From positions 3,765,557 through 3,829,556 of the forward strand of contig NC_020172.2 in assembly GCF_000224145.3 (NCBI RefSeq): 64,000 nt of DNA, written 5' to 3'. Shown piece after piece: positions 12,172 through 25,800 of the stretch (positions are counted from its first letter, which is position 1; the number at the start of each line of letters is the position of its first letter). Source of the DNA: Ciona intestinalis. Its lineage: Eukaryota > Chordata > Ascidiacea > Phlebobranchia > Cionidae. The position numbers and the translations under genes are program-made. Below the pieces are notes generated by a model that worked only from the letters and a program-made list of their open reading frames with translations, was not told where the DNA came from and made no database searches.

Positions 12172-15100
12172 GGCTCAGATCACGCGGCAGTTAGAAATAG
12201 CAAAATTTACATAATTTAAAACTCACATAATTTTAGGCTACCTTTACACATCTGTGGATAAATAAACTTAAAATATTATAGAGTAGGGTGGGGGAAGATG
12301 TAGTAAACAAAAAAAATCAGAGAATTATAAAACCGTTTCCTTGGACTGTTGATAATTTTTTAAACACGATCAGGAGATTAAGATATTATAGTCTGATATA
12401 TATATATATATTATGGACAATTCATTTGTAAAGTAAAGAACAAAGATACATACCACGCATCTAACTGTAAATAAGCATATTTTAGCATCTGTGGTTTTGT
12501 CGCTATATTATTAATTAATTATATATATCATGTCTTCTTGTTTTAACTATTTTTTAATCTTCGTTACTGTAATCAAAGAAAACAGTAAAAGGTATCCTAT
12601 TATTGAAATATGGACATTTTGTTAGTGAATTTCAAAAAAACATGTTAATTTTACACAGTGTATTCGATCTGTGAATGATATTACTGTTGACAAAGAATTA
12701 AATGACTCTTTCACTGACGTGACATGGTGACAGTAAATCAAAACACAAAACGAGAAGTGCAAGTAAAAAATAATGCTAATGGTGACACATATATCTATGC
12801 ACATGATTGAAACATTAGTGTTTTTTATAGTAAATTTTATGATCTGTTGTTTCATGAATTCATGATTGTATTAACACGAATCATGGTTGTGAAATAAACT
12901 ACAAATGGATTTTTTAATAATAACATTTACTTCTATTTAGTTACAATATTTAGGGTAATACTGTAATATCTCTAGTTTAAATAGGTACAAAAATTTTTAA
13001 GGTATTAGTTTTCTTTCTAGTGTTGCACTTCTACTTCTAATGAATAGACTGTCTAAACATAGAACCTTTATACCACATAATGAAATATTTAAGTAGGCTA
13101 TTAATACATTATAACTCACTTACAAACTATGTACCAATTACCTATAGGAATTTTGCCATAGAACAGTACTGTAATATGTTGAATTTAATGATCAGTGTTT
13201 AACTAAGTCATTGGGCCATTTTTCCTTTTAAAATAAATAGGGATGCACATTACAGAATTTCGAATCCATGAGATTCGAATCCTTTTGTATTCGAATCTTA
13301 TTACGGGATTCGGTATTCTGTTTAATGACGTCATTACACGTCATCTCATAAACTATAGTAACAATTTTTGAAACTTATTAATTTTGAAAAAAAATATTTT
13401 TGTGTTTGTGGGACTTTCGAGAGTAAACGTTTCGTAACGTCTTTTCATAGCCTGCTATACGTTTCATGACGCAAAAACTACCCAATAGTACAATTTTTGA
13501 TCATTTTACAGCTCATGACCAAACAAGGCTGCTATGAAAGGGTCAATAAACTGACTTTTGTGGGTAAAATTTCTTTTTCCTATAAACATAAAAAGATTCG
13601 AAATTCTAGATTCGGAATTCTAGATTCGAAATAAAGTATTCTAGGATATCCTAGAATACCTAATTATTCTGTAATGTGCATCCCTAAAAATAAATCAGCA
13701 GTTTAACAAAAGAAATACCAAACTTAAACCAGATATTCCAGATAACAGACAATACCTATGTGATGTTAGTAACACATAAAAGGATCAGATTACAAAATAC
13801 AAGTAAAACAAGCATAGTACATTCTGGTATAAATAAGGTTTAGAAGTTTAGAAAGCCCATATCTAATAGCTCTGACAAAAGTACCTATTGTATGGTGTTT
13901 ATGGCAACTTGCTAGAGTGATTATGATTTATTACTTAAGCTCTTCATAAGGTTAAAGTCAAAGGTACCTTAATGCAAATTTATGGCAGTGAATTAATCAA
14001 CACCATTTTGATTGACAACCTTAAAACTTATAGCCTTGTTTTACATAATCCTTTAATACAACACTTTATACATACATATATATATATGCTTTGTAACAAA
14101 TCTTGGCTTTTTAACTGTAATGTGTATAGGACTCAGACCTTATTTTTGTGCAGAAATTATTGTTTCAAATTTTAGTTTGAAAATGTGCTGAAACAATGTG
14201 TTGTGTGAATGTCTTGATTTTTCTTATATTTAGTTGTAATTATTAGGCTAATATTGATTATCAATGGTTTTTCATATGTGTTTCTTCTAAATCATGAAAG
14301 GGGCCTAGACTTAAAGGAAACACACAAAACTTTCTGGAAATTGTATGATACAAGGGTAATAATAAAATATAACATAAAGTTGCATCTACTAAACATTGGA
14401 CAATTCTGGATAAGCCAAAAACACTCTACATTACAACATTGATAATATTTAACAACGTAGTTCCGCATATAAATGCTTATGAATAATGAATAGATAAACA
14501 TGCAACCAAAAGTCATTTAATACAAACAAGTACATGATTATCACACATTAATTATTAAAAGTAAAATTTGCCTGCAACATAAGTTCAAAACACTACTTTC
14601 AATAGTTTCTAAAATCTTAATGCCAATATGCTGGGGTAATGGGCCAGACCTGCTCCTAATCATAGGACCCATGGCATGACACGCTATGGGACCTCACCCG
14701 CATAGAATAGAATACTAATATACAGTTTAAGTACAAGTGATATAAAATTATTTGGAGGTTTTTAGAAGAATCGTTTCTACCCTAAATGTCTTGCATGTTC
14801 GCAAACACAACTCATTAATTCACCCAACTGCATTGGATTTGCAACGACCAGTCACATAGGTAAAAGACAACCAAAAGCGTGAAAATTACTACAGCTTATA
14901 CACACTAAAAAGGGCCACAATACGTTTAAATATCTTTTCCAGTTGCAACAAGTTATGACTTTCAACTAAAACGTCAAATAGCATTGGAAACAAACCATTA
15001 GATTTTAAGTCAACGAGAACAGAGTACAGATAATATTGCGTCTTGTTAATTCCATAATAAATGGGAAGACAAGAAATGTCTTCAAATCAGTGAAAATCAG

Positions 15101-16837
15101 GTGTCACATTTTTGTGTTAAATATAAACTGATGCTTCCTGTCATGGAAAATAAGTAGATATCACGTTTACAGATGCAAACCAAGGTTGGAATCATATCTA
15201 CACCAGAACCCACAATATTTACAGTTTTCGACCCAAAATATGCTTAAATTCACTAAATGGTAAAAAATCTACGCACAAATCATTGTTAATCTATACTGCT
15301 GTATAAACCATAAATAAATGGGCACAAAAATGGTGAGAAACTGTGAAAAAGTATTATCTCCCTAAAAGTCAAACTTTTCAATCAGGTATATTATAACATA
15401 ACTGTGTTTAAAGCTGACAGCTTTAAATTGTATCAAAAAGGCGGGTACACGATTTATAAGATATAGCATCGACAGAGAGCGAACTATATCACACGTAGAC
15501 ATAACATAAGCATATACCATTATGAACAAAAAAGCTGACACAAAGCTAATTACAACAACGAACAAAATTTTAATTTAAGATAAATGTCCCACCAAACTGA
15601 AGTTAGGGTTCCTTTCTATTTCCACTTAAAATATCGATAATTGATACCTAGGCTGCCACTTAAAATTGCCGAACAAACTTTACGATTGAATGTTTATTTA
15701 AGGAAATGTGAACCTCAACCATTGAATTAATGTTTCATGCCGAAAGCGCTAATAAGGAATTGCATAACAATCGTGACCTCGTTATATTTTAATCAATTAT
15801 TTACAACTAATGCTACAATATATAACCTATAACCACAGTATACTGAACTAGTACGCCTTGCTAAGTCTGTTATAACCTTCAGTATTTTTTTAGCTACGTG
15901 TAAATTAGTACGCAGTGTATTTCCTGTCGTCGATTCATTTACGGTGATTTCGACACTTAACAAGCCAAGTCTCAAAAAAAATTACAAGACTTAAAGCCTA
16001 TAATTGGGCACGTTTGTGCGGAGATGCATAAACTATTGTTGTTTAAGACATTAAAACTAATCAGATGGATAGTTAACATCTCATAAAAAACTACTACCAT
16101 CCTGTATTTATACATAGAATGCAGCGAGATTTACAAAACCTTTGGCAAAAGTAAATTGGAACAGAGGAAAGCATATATATAGGAAATGTTGAACTTTAAT
16201 TGTTGTTACCGATTTCCAATTTAGTCCTAAATTAGCTCGAGAAGTCTATTTAAAGGGACAACTGCTAACATAAACTCTCGCCCGTTCATGTAGGCCTATA
16301 TCTCTCCACCAACCGTTCGCCTTCTAACCAAAGCATTCGACTGTCGTTCTTGCTTTTTCAACCCAACTGAAGTATTATTGTATACTATAGACGACATTAA
16401 TATCGTGTATCTGTTGCCGAGTAAAGTTTTACCACCGGGTACGAGCATTTGTCGTCTTGCCCAAAAAAACATACGCCCACAATGGTAGCAGCGACGAGCC
16501 TTGAACTAGTTACTTCTGGGCATGCGTGCCAACCATTATTGTGCCACAATGAATCGGCCTTGTTTGTAAATATACAAACAATAAAAAAATAAGTTTTATT
16601 TCGATTGAACATGGTTATTATGCTTTAATATTTCTGAGGTCATTGGCTTTTGGTATGCATAAACACTTGACTGAAGTAGATACCATTCAAAAAAGTATCG
16701 ATCCGCCGTAAATTAAATAAAAGGATAATTAATTCCACTTATGCCACGACTGGTTATGTGCTTCAAACCGTACAAAGCATAGTTATGTACTCGCTTAGAT
16801 CTATTAGAAATTTCCGGTTTAGTTGTAAACTTGAAAA
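12172..16837. other. gene-free interval with repeats
   Basis: No open frame here joins to another through splice consensus or looks like a known protein. It should hold the promoters of the TSC22-family gene (leftward) and, at the far right, the CUB/EGF gene (rightward). It contains a partial 190-bp MITE (about 12277-12390), the hAT-type MITE at 13238-13686, a GGGTAATGGGCC-type repeat near 14630-14700 and a degraded minus-strand SINE head near 16430-16570. Confidence 0.6.
13238..13686. mobile_element. hAT-type MITE, 449 bp, intact TIRs and 8-bp target duplication
   Basis: The element begins TAGGGATGCACATTACAGAA and ends with the exact inverted copy. It is flanked on both sides by the direct 8-mer AAAATAAA (13230-13237 and 13687-13694). 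The interior has repeated ATTCGAATC/GATTCGAAAT-type palindromes near both ends and no open frame for a transposase. An 8-bp duplication with short TIRs is the signature of hAT transposition, so it is probably a non-autonomous element mobilised in trans. Confidence 0.9.
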
Positions 16838-19800
16838 ATGAAGCGATTTCTAGTCTATTTTATCTTACGTGAGTATTTTGGTTTATTTTACTATACTGTG
16901 CTAAAACATTTGCTTTCGTTCTTTTTTTTTTTACCGTACCATTGCCTGTTTGTAGTCTACCATTTTGTTCATGCTTTTTTTTATTTGCTTTCGAAAATAC
17001 TAGCAAATATAATGCATAAGAGTCTAATGACAAGATAGATATTGCAACAAAACGACAATCAAAGTTTTATTGGTTTAAAACTAACTTAAAACAGTAGCAA
17101 AACCTTCACTTGTGTAAAATGCTTACTGAAAGCAAACCGTTATACGGTTATCACTTCCATTCTTTTTAGTATGGTCTACTGCTTAGATTAAAAAAAAAAA
17201 ACGTTATTATCAGTATATAGTACGGCGGGATTTTGGCACATAATATCCAAATATCTTGATCGTGTTTTAAACAATTAACACGGTCTGTGGGAGTCGTGAG
17301 GATACGGTTTTATAATTCTTTGAATGTTCTTTGCTTACTACCAAATGAGTCGAGAAAATAGAATGAAAGATGTCCCACCGTCCCCAACCTATTATATATA
17401 AACACTACCACCCACATTATAGTGCGTCTACTACCATGTTGCCTCGCTTGCGGAGGAACGCTACCTGGAATATCCGGCAACGTCACGCACCCTGCGTATC
17501 CTGACGATTATGCTAATGAAGCAAACTGCATATGGAATACTGAGGCGAGAGAAAAAGATGAAGTCTTCTTCGTGTTTGAGATGCTGGATATCGAAGAGGA
17601 CAGAGAAGGGTCGTGTTCGTATGACTACGTCAGGTGTGTGTAACTTTATTCATAGAGATCTACTTATTCTACTATATATGCTCTCCGTGTTATAAAATCG
17701 ACTTAGCCCAGCGGTTTGAGCACTCACATCAAGATTTAGAACGCCGCATTTTAAACAAAATGGCGACCTGGATTCAAGGGTAAAACGAACTTTTTAATTG
17801 TTTATGTTGATAAATCTAACGACGGTTCCTATAAAACACCCATGTTATAACATCAACTGGCATTGCCTGACAATGGGAGGATAAAATGTTACATTTATTT
17901 ATTCATTCAAACTAAACATGACGTATCTACATCGGCACACGAAGTGTATAAATATATTTTTATATATAACATCCGTGTTATATCAACGTTACATAAGTGG
18001 TAACTAGTAAGCGGGCGCAAGATATGTATATGAAGTAGAACGCCCGTGCCATAACTATTGTTTGTACCACACCCCGTGAGGATAAACAAGTTTTTATCAT
18101 TTTCCTTTATTATATAGAGTAGGGTGGGGGGAGATGGGACAACTTCATAATATCCAAATATCCTGATCGTGTTTTAAACAATTAACAACGGTGTATATGA
18201 GAGTCGTGATGATACAGTTTTAGAATTGTCTGAATGTTCTTTGTTTACTACCAAATCGGTCGAGAAAATAGAATGGAAAGGTGTCCCATCTTCCCCCACC
18301 CTACTATACTAAACTAATGAGTCCATTATACCTGCAGTATAAAGTTTCCTGACGAAGAAGCGGAAAAATTTTGTTCCTTGCAACAAAATAGAGATGCTTC
18401 AAAAACATTCGAAAAAGAAGGAATTGGTGATCCGGAGATTAAGTTCATTTCCGATGACAGTGTTCAACACAAAGGGTTTATTCTTCGATATAGAAGTGAG
18501 TAATAACATACAATCCAAAAATAGTTCAATCGGAAATAATTGGAAAATTTTCGCCCAATTTTGACCTATACCGCATTAGATCACACTATATTCAATACAT
18601 CACGCGATAGGCCTATACGCTATACTCCAATCAGTATCCGTACATCGCCGTCGATTATAGAAACCAGTTACGACGCCGTTAAAAATGAAAGTATTTATCT
18701 TCAAAACTGCTTTTGTTATCAGTGTTTTTGATATTTACCTGAACCGTGTTTTAGTATAGACCACGGCAAAATTAAAATAGTATTCGACATAGTTCATATA
18801 GTAGGTTGGGGGAAGATAGGACACCTTTAGCACACAATATTTAAATATCCAGATCGTATTTTAAACAAAAAACAACGGTCTGTGGGAGTCGTGAGGATAC
18901 GGTTTAATAATTTTCTGAAAGATTCTTTGTTTACTACTCAATGGGATAAGAAAGTTCAGTGAAGCGGTGACCCAACTTCTTCCACCTTGAATGTAATGTA
19001 ACTTACTTTATCCTCGCGTGGCCGGAAAACGACAGTCGTCATAACACGGGTTTAACACCTCGTGCCAGCTTACGAGTTACCATGTATGTTACTTTGTGGG
19101 TAATTATTTTTCGGGGGATTTTTTTCATTTTTTTTATGTATGGCTGATAATTTGGACAACCCATTAGTGACCACTGGGTTGAAGCAATTGTCGTTAAGTG
19201 TCTNNNNNNNNNNNNNNNNNNNNNNNNNNNNNNNNNNNNNNNNNNNNNNNNNNGCAACGACGAGCCTGAACCAATTACCTAATGGTTACAGGCAAGCGCG
19301 CTAGCCACTACGCCACGGCGCCGGACACCTTACTATATACTCTATTGGCGCAAACGGTGCCCATTAAAGTTGCTTCATTATCAAGTTTGTTTTGTTACCA
19401 GTCGAACGCTACGATTACTGTGAGAGCAGTCCGTGTCAAAACGAAGGAACTTGCGAACTTGATGACGATACGGAAGAAGGATGGAAATGCGAATGCGCGT
19501 CAGGGTGGACGGGTCAAGTATGTGACGAAGGTAAGATGTACGGGCACACGGGGTCACCCTGGTCGCGTGAAAATACTTCGTCCTTGATAATATGAACTTC
19601 GCTATCGTTAACGAAGAAATAAATTAAATTTTTGTTATTTTAGATTTAGATGAATGCGAAGATGAGCCTTGTGAAAATGAAGGCAAATGCTCAACACCAG
19701 AGTTTGATATGTATTCATGTGAATGCCCGGTTGGATTTTCTGGGGAAAACTGTGAAACAAGTAAGTTTTTTCCATTAAAAAAGTTCCAAATTTATTTTTA

Positions 19801-22800
19801 ATATTTTACTTTAGGCAAACTCTTAATCAGAATGACAGGTTGATGCGTGTAGTAGCGTGGGGTAAGATGGGATACCGTCAGCACACAACATCTCATATTT
19901 CCTGATCGTGTTTTTATTTATTAACAATGCATTTTTAAGTTAGGAGGCCACAGTTATATAACTCTGTAAATATTCTTCGTTTACTACAAAATCGAATGAG
20001 AAAATTGACTGAAACATGTATCATCTTACCCCACCCTACTATAAATATACTGTACCATCTCACCCCACCCTACGGTAAATATAATGTACCATCCTACCCC
20101 AGCCTACCATAAATATAAGGTACGGTCTTACCCCACCCTACCACACAAATAATTAATTCTTGTTTTCAGATATTGATGATTGCAAAAGTTCGCCGTGTCA
20201 AAATGAAGGTTCATGTGAAGATGGTGTCGATAGATATGATTGCGAGTGTGTGGAGGGTTATACTGGCGAGCATTGTGAAACAGGTATGGTACAAAGTTCA
20301 TTTCGTAAATTTTTGTTTAACTTTTTCGGTGCTAGTGAAGAGTCTTCCCCCCACCTTATTTGCTAACCACTAACCCCTAACCCCTATAACCACTAACTAC
20401 TAACCCCCTAACCATCAACAGCAAATAAGGTGGGGGGAGGAGATTCTTCACTAGCACCAACTTTTCAAATACGGTAATGAAGTTCAGCTTAATTAAATAT
20501 GAAAAAAGTAATAAAAGTAGTCATTTACAATGCAATATTTACAAAACAATGTGCTATACACTAACAAAAGCCTAAACACAATTAACCACAAAGTTAAATA
20601 TGTGGTAATTCGTAAGCTGGCACGAGGGGTATGAAACACAACACCCTCGTTATTACGACTCTTGTTTTCCGGCCACACAAGGATTAACAAGTTACATTTA
20701 TTCGTTCATTCAATATTAACAAAACAATTTGCTTAACTAAACAAAAAACAATATTTGTCTTAACAGATATCAATGAATGTGACTCCAACCCATGCCAGCA
20801 TGAAGGGACATGCACTGACCAAGTTGGTTCATTCAACTGTTCATGTTTAGATGGGTATGAAGGAACTCAATGTGAAACAGGTGAGTATTAGTAACTCAGT
20901 TGTCCAGCACTGTTGTACAGTGATTAGAACACTCATATCAAAGGATACAGGCATCAAAAGGCTCGTTGTTTGGGCTGAACACTTGACTGTAATTACCCCA
21001 AACCACGATTATTGTCGCCCCACCACATTTGTATAAAAGAATTCATTTATTTATTGATTCTTTCATGATTGATCACCTGTACCTAAAGCTGTTGATATTT
21101 TGTGGCATTTAAGTTTTAATATTTTTTAAAGATATAAATGAATCATTTTTGCAGGTGTAGTTTCTTTGCATATAATAATAAATATATTTTTGTTGGTTTA
21201 ATTTTTTTTTCTAATATAATTAGATATTTTTTAAAGATTTAATAACTTTTGAAGATTTTTTCTTTTTTTTCTAATATAATTAAATATTTTTTGTGAAGAT
21301 TTGATATTTTTTAAAGATTTATTCTATTTTACAGATATAAATGAATGCCAATCCTCCCCTTGTCATAATGATGCAACATGCAGAGATGGTGTGGCAAAAT
21401 ATGAATGTGTATGCACTGATGGGTTTCATGGTCAAAACTGTGATGAAGGTATTATATTTACACTCATTTATTAAGAGATAAATAAAACTTATAAACGCTA
21501 TGCTTTAATGCAGGCCAAACATTATTGCTAGTGACCCCTTTTAATCTCCTAAATTTACCGGGACGACCCTTTACAGTTAATGTTATAATACATGCACTTT
21601 GTGTAAAATTTGTATAATCTCGGCAACCCCTAAAGTTTGTTATTCAACCCCTTAGGAAGCCCAGGGTTTAATGTATTTTCCAATACCATTGTTTATTGTA
21701 ATTACAGAAAAAAATGAATGCTCTCCAAATCCTTGTGAATTTGATGGAGTATGTGAAGATGCTTTAAATGGGTATGGATATATTATATCAGTATAGACTT
21801 GTACATTAAAACTTAAACTTTATTGAACTTATTCTTTAGTTTTTTTCTGTAATTTTGGAAAAAGTTTTTTTCTTTAAAAAGAAAATTGTAAGCGTGTTTT
21901 AATAATCGTTGTATTTTTTAGCATATCCTACTTTTTTCTTTAATTTTTTTTTATCTTTGCTACCGCAATCAAAGAGACAAATAAAAGTTAATTATTACAT
22001 TTTATTGTTATATTCATTAGGTTCACATGCATCTGCGCAAGTGGTTACACAGGTGAGACTTGTTCTATTGAGCTTGATGAGTGTGATAGCAATCCTTGCA
22101 TGCATGGAGCTCACTGTGTTGATCATCCTGGCTTATTTGAATGTATTTGTAAAAATGGATACTTTGGAACATATTGTGAAACCAGTAAGTTAACTAATGC
22201 TCTCAAACTTTTGAGGATACACTTTGTCCGTACGGTGTAAGGGTCACGCCATTTATTCCAAACATTATTTCTTTCTTTTTTTCAATAAGCGTGTTTTAAC
22301 AAATGTTTGTTTTATCGTTACAACTCATCTTTTCACTTTTGTCTCTCTTGTTCTTCGTTATCGAAGAGCCGAAATAAATTTTGTTCATTCACTCATGGTC
22401 TTCTATATCTTTTTATGTTTAAAAATAAATTAAACCTTTAAAAAACTTATCAGCAGATACCATTACTTTACCACACATTCTTAATTTTACCATAAAAACT
22501 TGCCAAAACAAATTCAGAAAATTACGCAATAAGACTTTTGTATGTATTTAATAATTCTAAAATGGTTTTTCTTTTGTTTCTTTTTGTTATCTAAAAAATC
22601 ATAACAATTCATTATAGATCCATGTGAACCCTCTCTATGTAAAAATGGTGGGACTTGTTCCATAGAAGGAGATGATTTTACTTGTGCATGTGTGGGTGGT
22701 TATACTGGTGATCTGTGTGAGCGTGGTAAGCTTTAATCATATTGTATTAAATACTACTTTAATCAAGTTAAACTTCGTTACTATATTTGAAGAAAACAAT

Positions 22801-25800
22801 TAAAAATTATGTTATATTTAATAGGCTTATACAATAAACTCCAGTTACTAATCCAATAATAAACAAAATTTGCACAAATGCCACTTGTTAAAAGTTGTAT
22901 ACATCAAAACTTAGGGGTCATTCAAAGGTTTCAATTTAATAACACTGCATGTAGCATTTTTAAGACATAACTTTTGGTATTATTTGTTTGTGTAACATAT
23001 TAAAATGCTGCTTATTTTTAATTGTATAATAACAGATTACAACATAAACATCTACCAAGTAAGAAAGTACATAAGTTAATTAGTATTTTTAATGTGTACT
23101 AGTTTAAATAGAAGAATGTAACTGTATCCCATGTCATCATTTATTTTAAACACTACAGACTACATTTTGAATTTCAATCATGATTTGCAGTTTTTTGTAA
23201 AATATTTTTTGAGTTAAATTTAAATTTTTACTTTTTTCTCTTTGTTGTAAAATGTAAATTTACAACATAAACTTTATAACGTGTACAAAGTAAATTAAAA
23301 GTTAAGTATTTCCATTATATTGTGATCTACTATTACACTAGAACCTGGGAGTCCACCACCAACCAATAGCCCGGAACAGCGAAAAAACAATGGTAAAGCA
23401 CAAAAGCAGTAGATTCGCTTGCTTTGCCCTGAACACACTATAATGCTCAGCTACAAAACTAGAAATATACACTATTTTTAATTTTTTTTATTTTAAATTG
23501 TTTTTTTTTAAAGGAGATTTTTTTACAGATATTGATGAATGTGAATCCCAACCTTGCCTGCATGACGGTGTTTGTGAGAACTTGGTTGACCAATTCCAAT
23601 GCTCCTGTAGAACTGGATTTTCAGGATATTCTTGTGAAATAAGTATATTTAGAAAGATTTCAAAATTTCACTAATTTCGCAATTTCTCTAATCCAGTGGT
23701 TCTTTATGGATTGTCTAAATTGTAAGCCATACATACAAAAATGTTAAACATTATTACTCACAAAATTACATTCGTGGTAAATCGCTGGTGCTGTTACAGA
23801 ACAATCTATTTACAACGACTGTCAATACCTTGCCATGCGAAGATAAAACAGTTACGTCCGTTTATTTATTCAAATTAATTCTAGATATTGACGATTGTGC
23901 TTCTGGTCCTTGTTTAAATGGTGGCACCTGTGTTGATGAAGTAAATGCATTCAGATGTCTTTGCCATGATGGCCATCAAGGAATCTTTTGTAACAACAGT
24001 AAGACTAAGTTTATTTTCAGCAGATTATTATAAACATATACATTATTCAATGGGAAAAATGAGATTACACTGCACCTAAAGTAGATACTTTAATTTTTAT
24101 TATTTTCAGCAGTTTATTTTATAATTAAAATAAACATGTTTTTCAATAGAAAAAAACGTGGTTACACTACAATGTCAATTTTTAGGATTTTGATATGTTA
24201 AAATAAAATACCATTCTGCTGCATACTTTTTGACTGCGAGAAAAAAGTGTCATTTATTTATTCAATATATTACTGTTTTTTATAGCTTCCCAGGCAGATT
24301 GGCATAACAAAGCCCATCTATTATCTGCATTACTACCAAGCCTTCTTCTTTTACTTATTGCTGGGATATTTGCTCTCATGTTTTTCGCTTACTTGCGAAA
24401 GAAAAAGAAAACCGAAAATAAAACAAAAGTTCATGTTATTGACGTTAAACCAGCAAGTAAGTATGTTTTATATTTTACAAACATTATTACATTTGGTTGC
24501 AACAGCCGCGCTTTTCAAACTAACTGTTTTTTTTCACGCTTTTTATCCATAGTGTGTTTTAACAACTGTTGTTTTGAAGATTATTTAAATAACATGACCT
24601 TGGCTATCGTATTAATCAAATTATGTCATGTTACACAAGCAGTATTATCTTATTCTATTGTGTATTGATAGAGTTGTTACAGAATGGAACATCATGGGAC
24701 CTTTGATTTAGGCCAGAGTTAGCCCGTTACCCAATTAGGCCCAAAAGAAAAATGTGGATTAATAAGTTTTCTGTTTTCAGAAGATCATAAAGAACACAAA
24801 ACATCAAAAAAGAGTAAACTTTACAACTCACGAAGAAAGCCTAAAGTAACGGAGACTCCTCGATATAATGTTGATAACGATGTGGTTTCTGTTGTGGAAG
24901 ATGGAGTTTATGATTCATGCAGGTAAACAGAAATATTGGTTTGTGTGCCTGCCCTCTAAGCCATAAGTCATGGGTTCAAGGCTTGCCGCGACTACCATTA
25001 TGGATGTATTTGTTCTTGGGCAAGATTCTTAACAGCAATTCCTCTAATCCAGTGGTCACTAATGGGTTGTTTAAAGTGTCAGCCATACAGAAAAAAACAC
25101 CCACAAAGTTACATACGTGATAACTTGTAAGTGGACAGGAGGTGTATGAAAAAGAACACCCATGTTACAACAACTGTCGTTTTCCTGTCAGATGAGGATA
25201 AAACAAGTTATACACGCAGTAACTCGTACGTGGGCATGAAGTGTATAAACACCAGTGTTATAACAACTGTCGTTTTTCTCCCGCGCAGGTAATTATCACG
25301 TTTAAAAACAATCTAATTTAATATTCCAGACCAACTGCATACATTGGCAGAATAACAGAAGCCCCAATGATTGCAAAACCAACTTATCCAGCATACCAGC
25401 ATTACCAAGCACCCATGCACCCTGCTTTGTTTCATCCAATACCACCACAAATATATCAATACCCACAACCTATTAAGGTAAACATGCGTTCGAATTTTAA
25501 ATTTAATGCTAAAGAAAAAAAATTTAATGCTAAAGAAAAAAACCAATTTTAAATAAAGTGCCGATGTTTACAAATCAAAATATGTTTCAGCCTTTGCCAC
25601 GACGTCATATTCAACTTTATCAAGATAGTTTACAAAATAACCGAAAACCTCCTCGTAAGAAAATACCTGATGAATCAGAAGAAGGTAAAAGTGTATTAGA
25701 ATAAGTATGTTTCCTAAGGCAATACACTTAACAGCAATTGCTCCAACCCAGTGGTCAATAATGGTTTGTCTAAATTATTAGCCATACAGAAAAACAATCA

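Noticed and set aside
12622..12855. Minus-strand open frame of 77 codons
   Set aside because: AT-rich, no partner exons, no recognisable motif; typical of chance frames in this composition.
14292..14516. Minus-strand hydrophobic open frame, overlapped by a plus-strand frame
   Set aside because: Hydrophobicity follows from the T-rich strand. No splice partners and no family resemblance.
15362..15565. Minus-strand frame with membrane-like stretches
   Set aside because: Same reason: T-rich composition, no supporting context.
19282..19587. Plus-strand frame of 101 codons
   Set aside because: Wrong-frame reading across a SINE head and EGF exon 1; the true frame has the EGF cysteine pattern.
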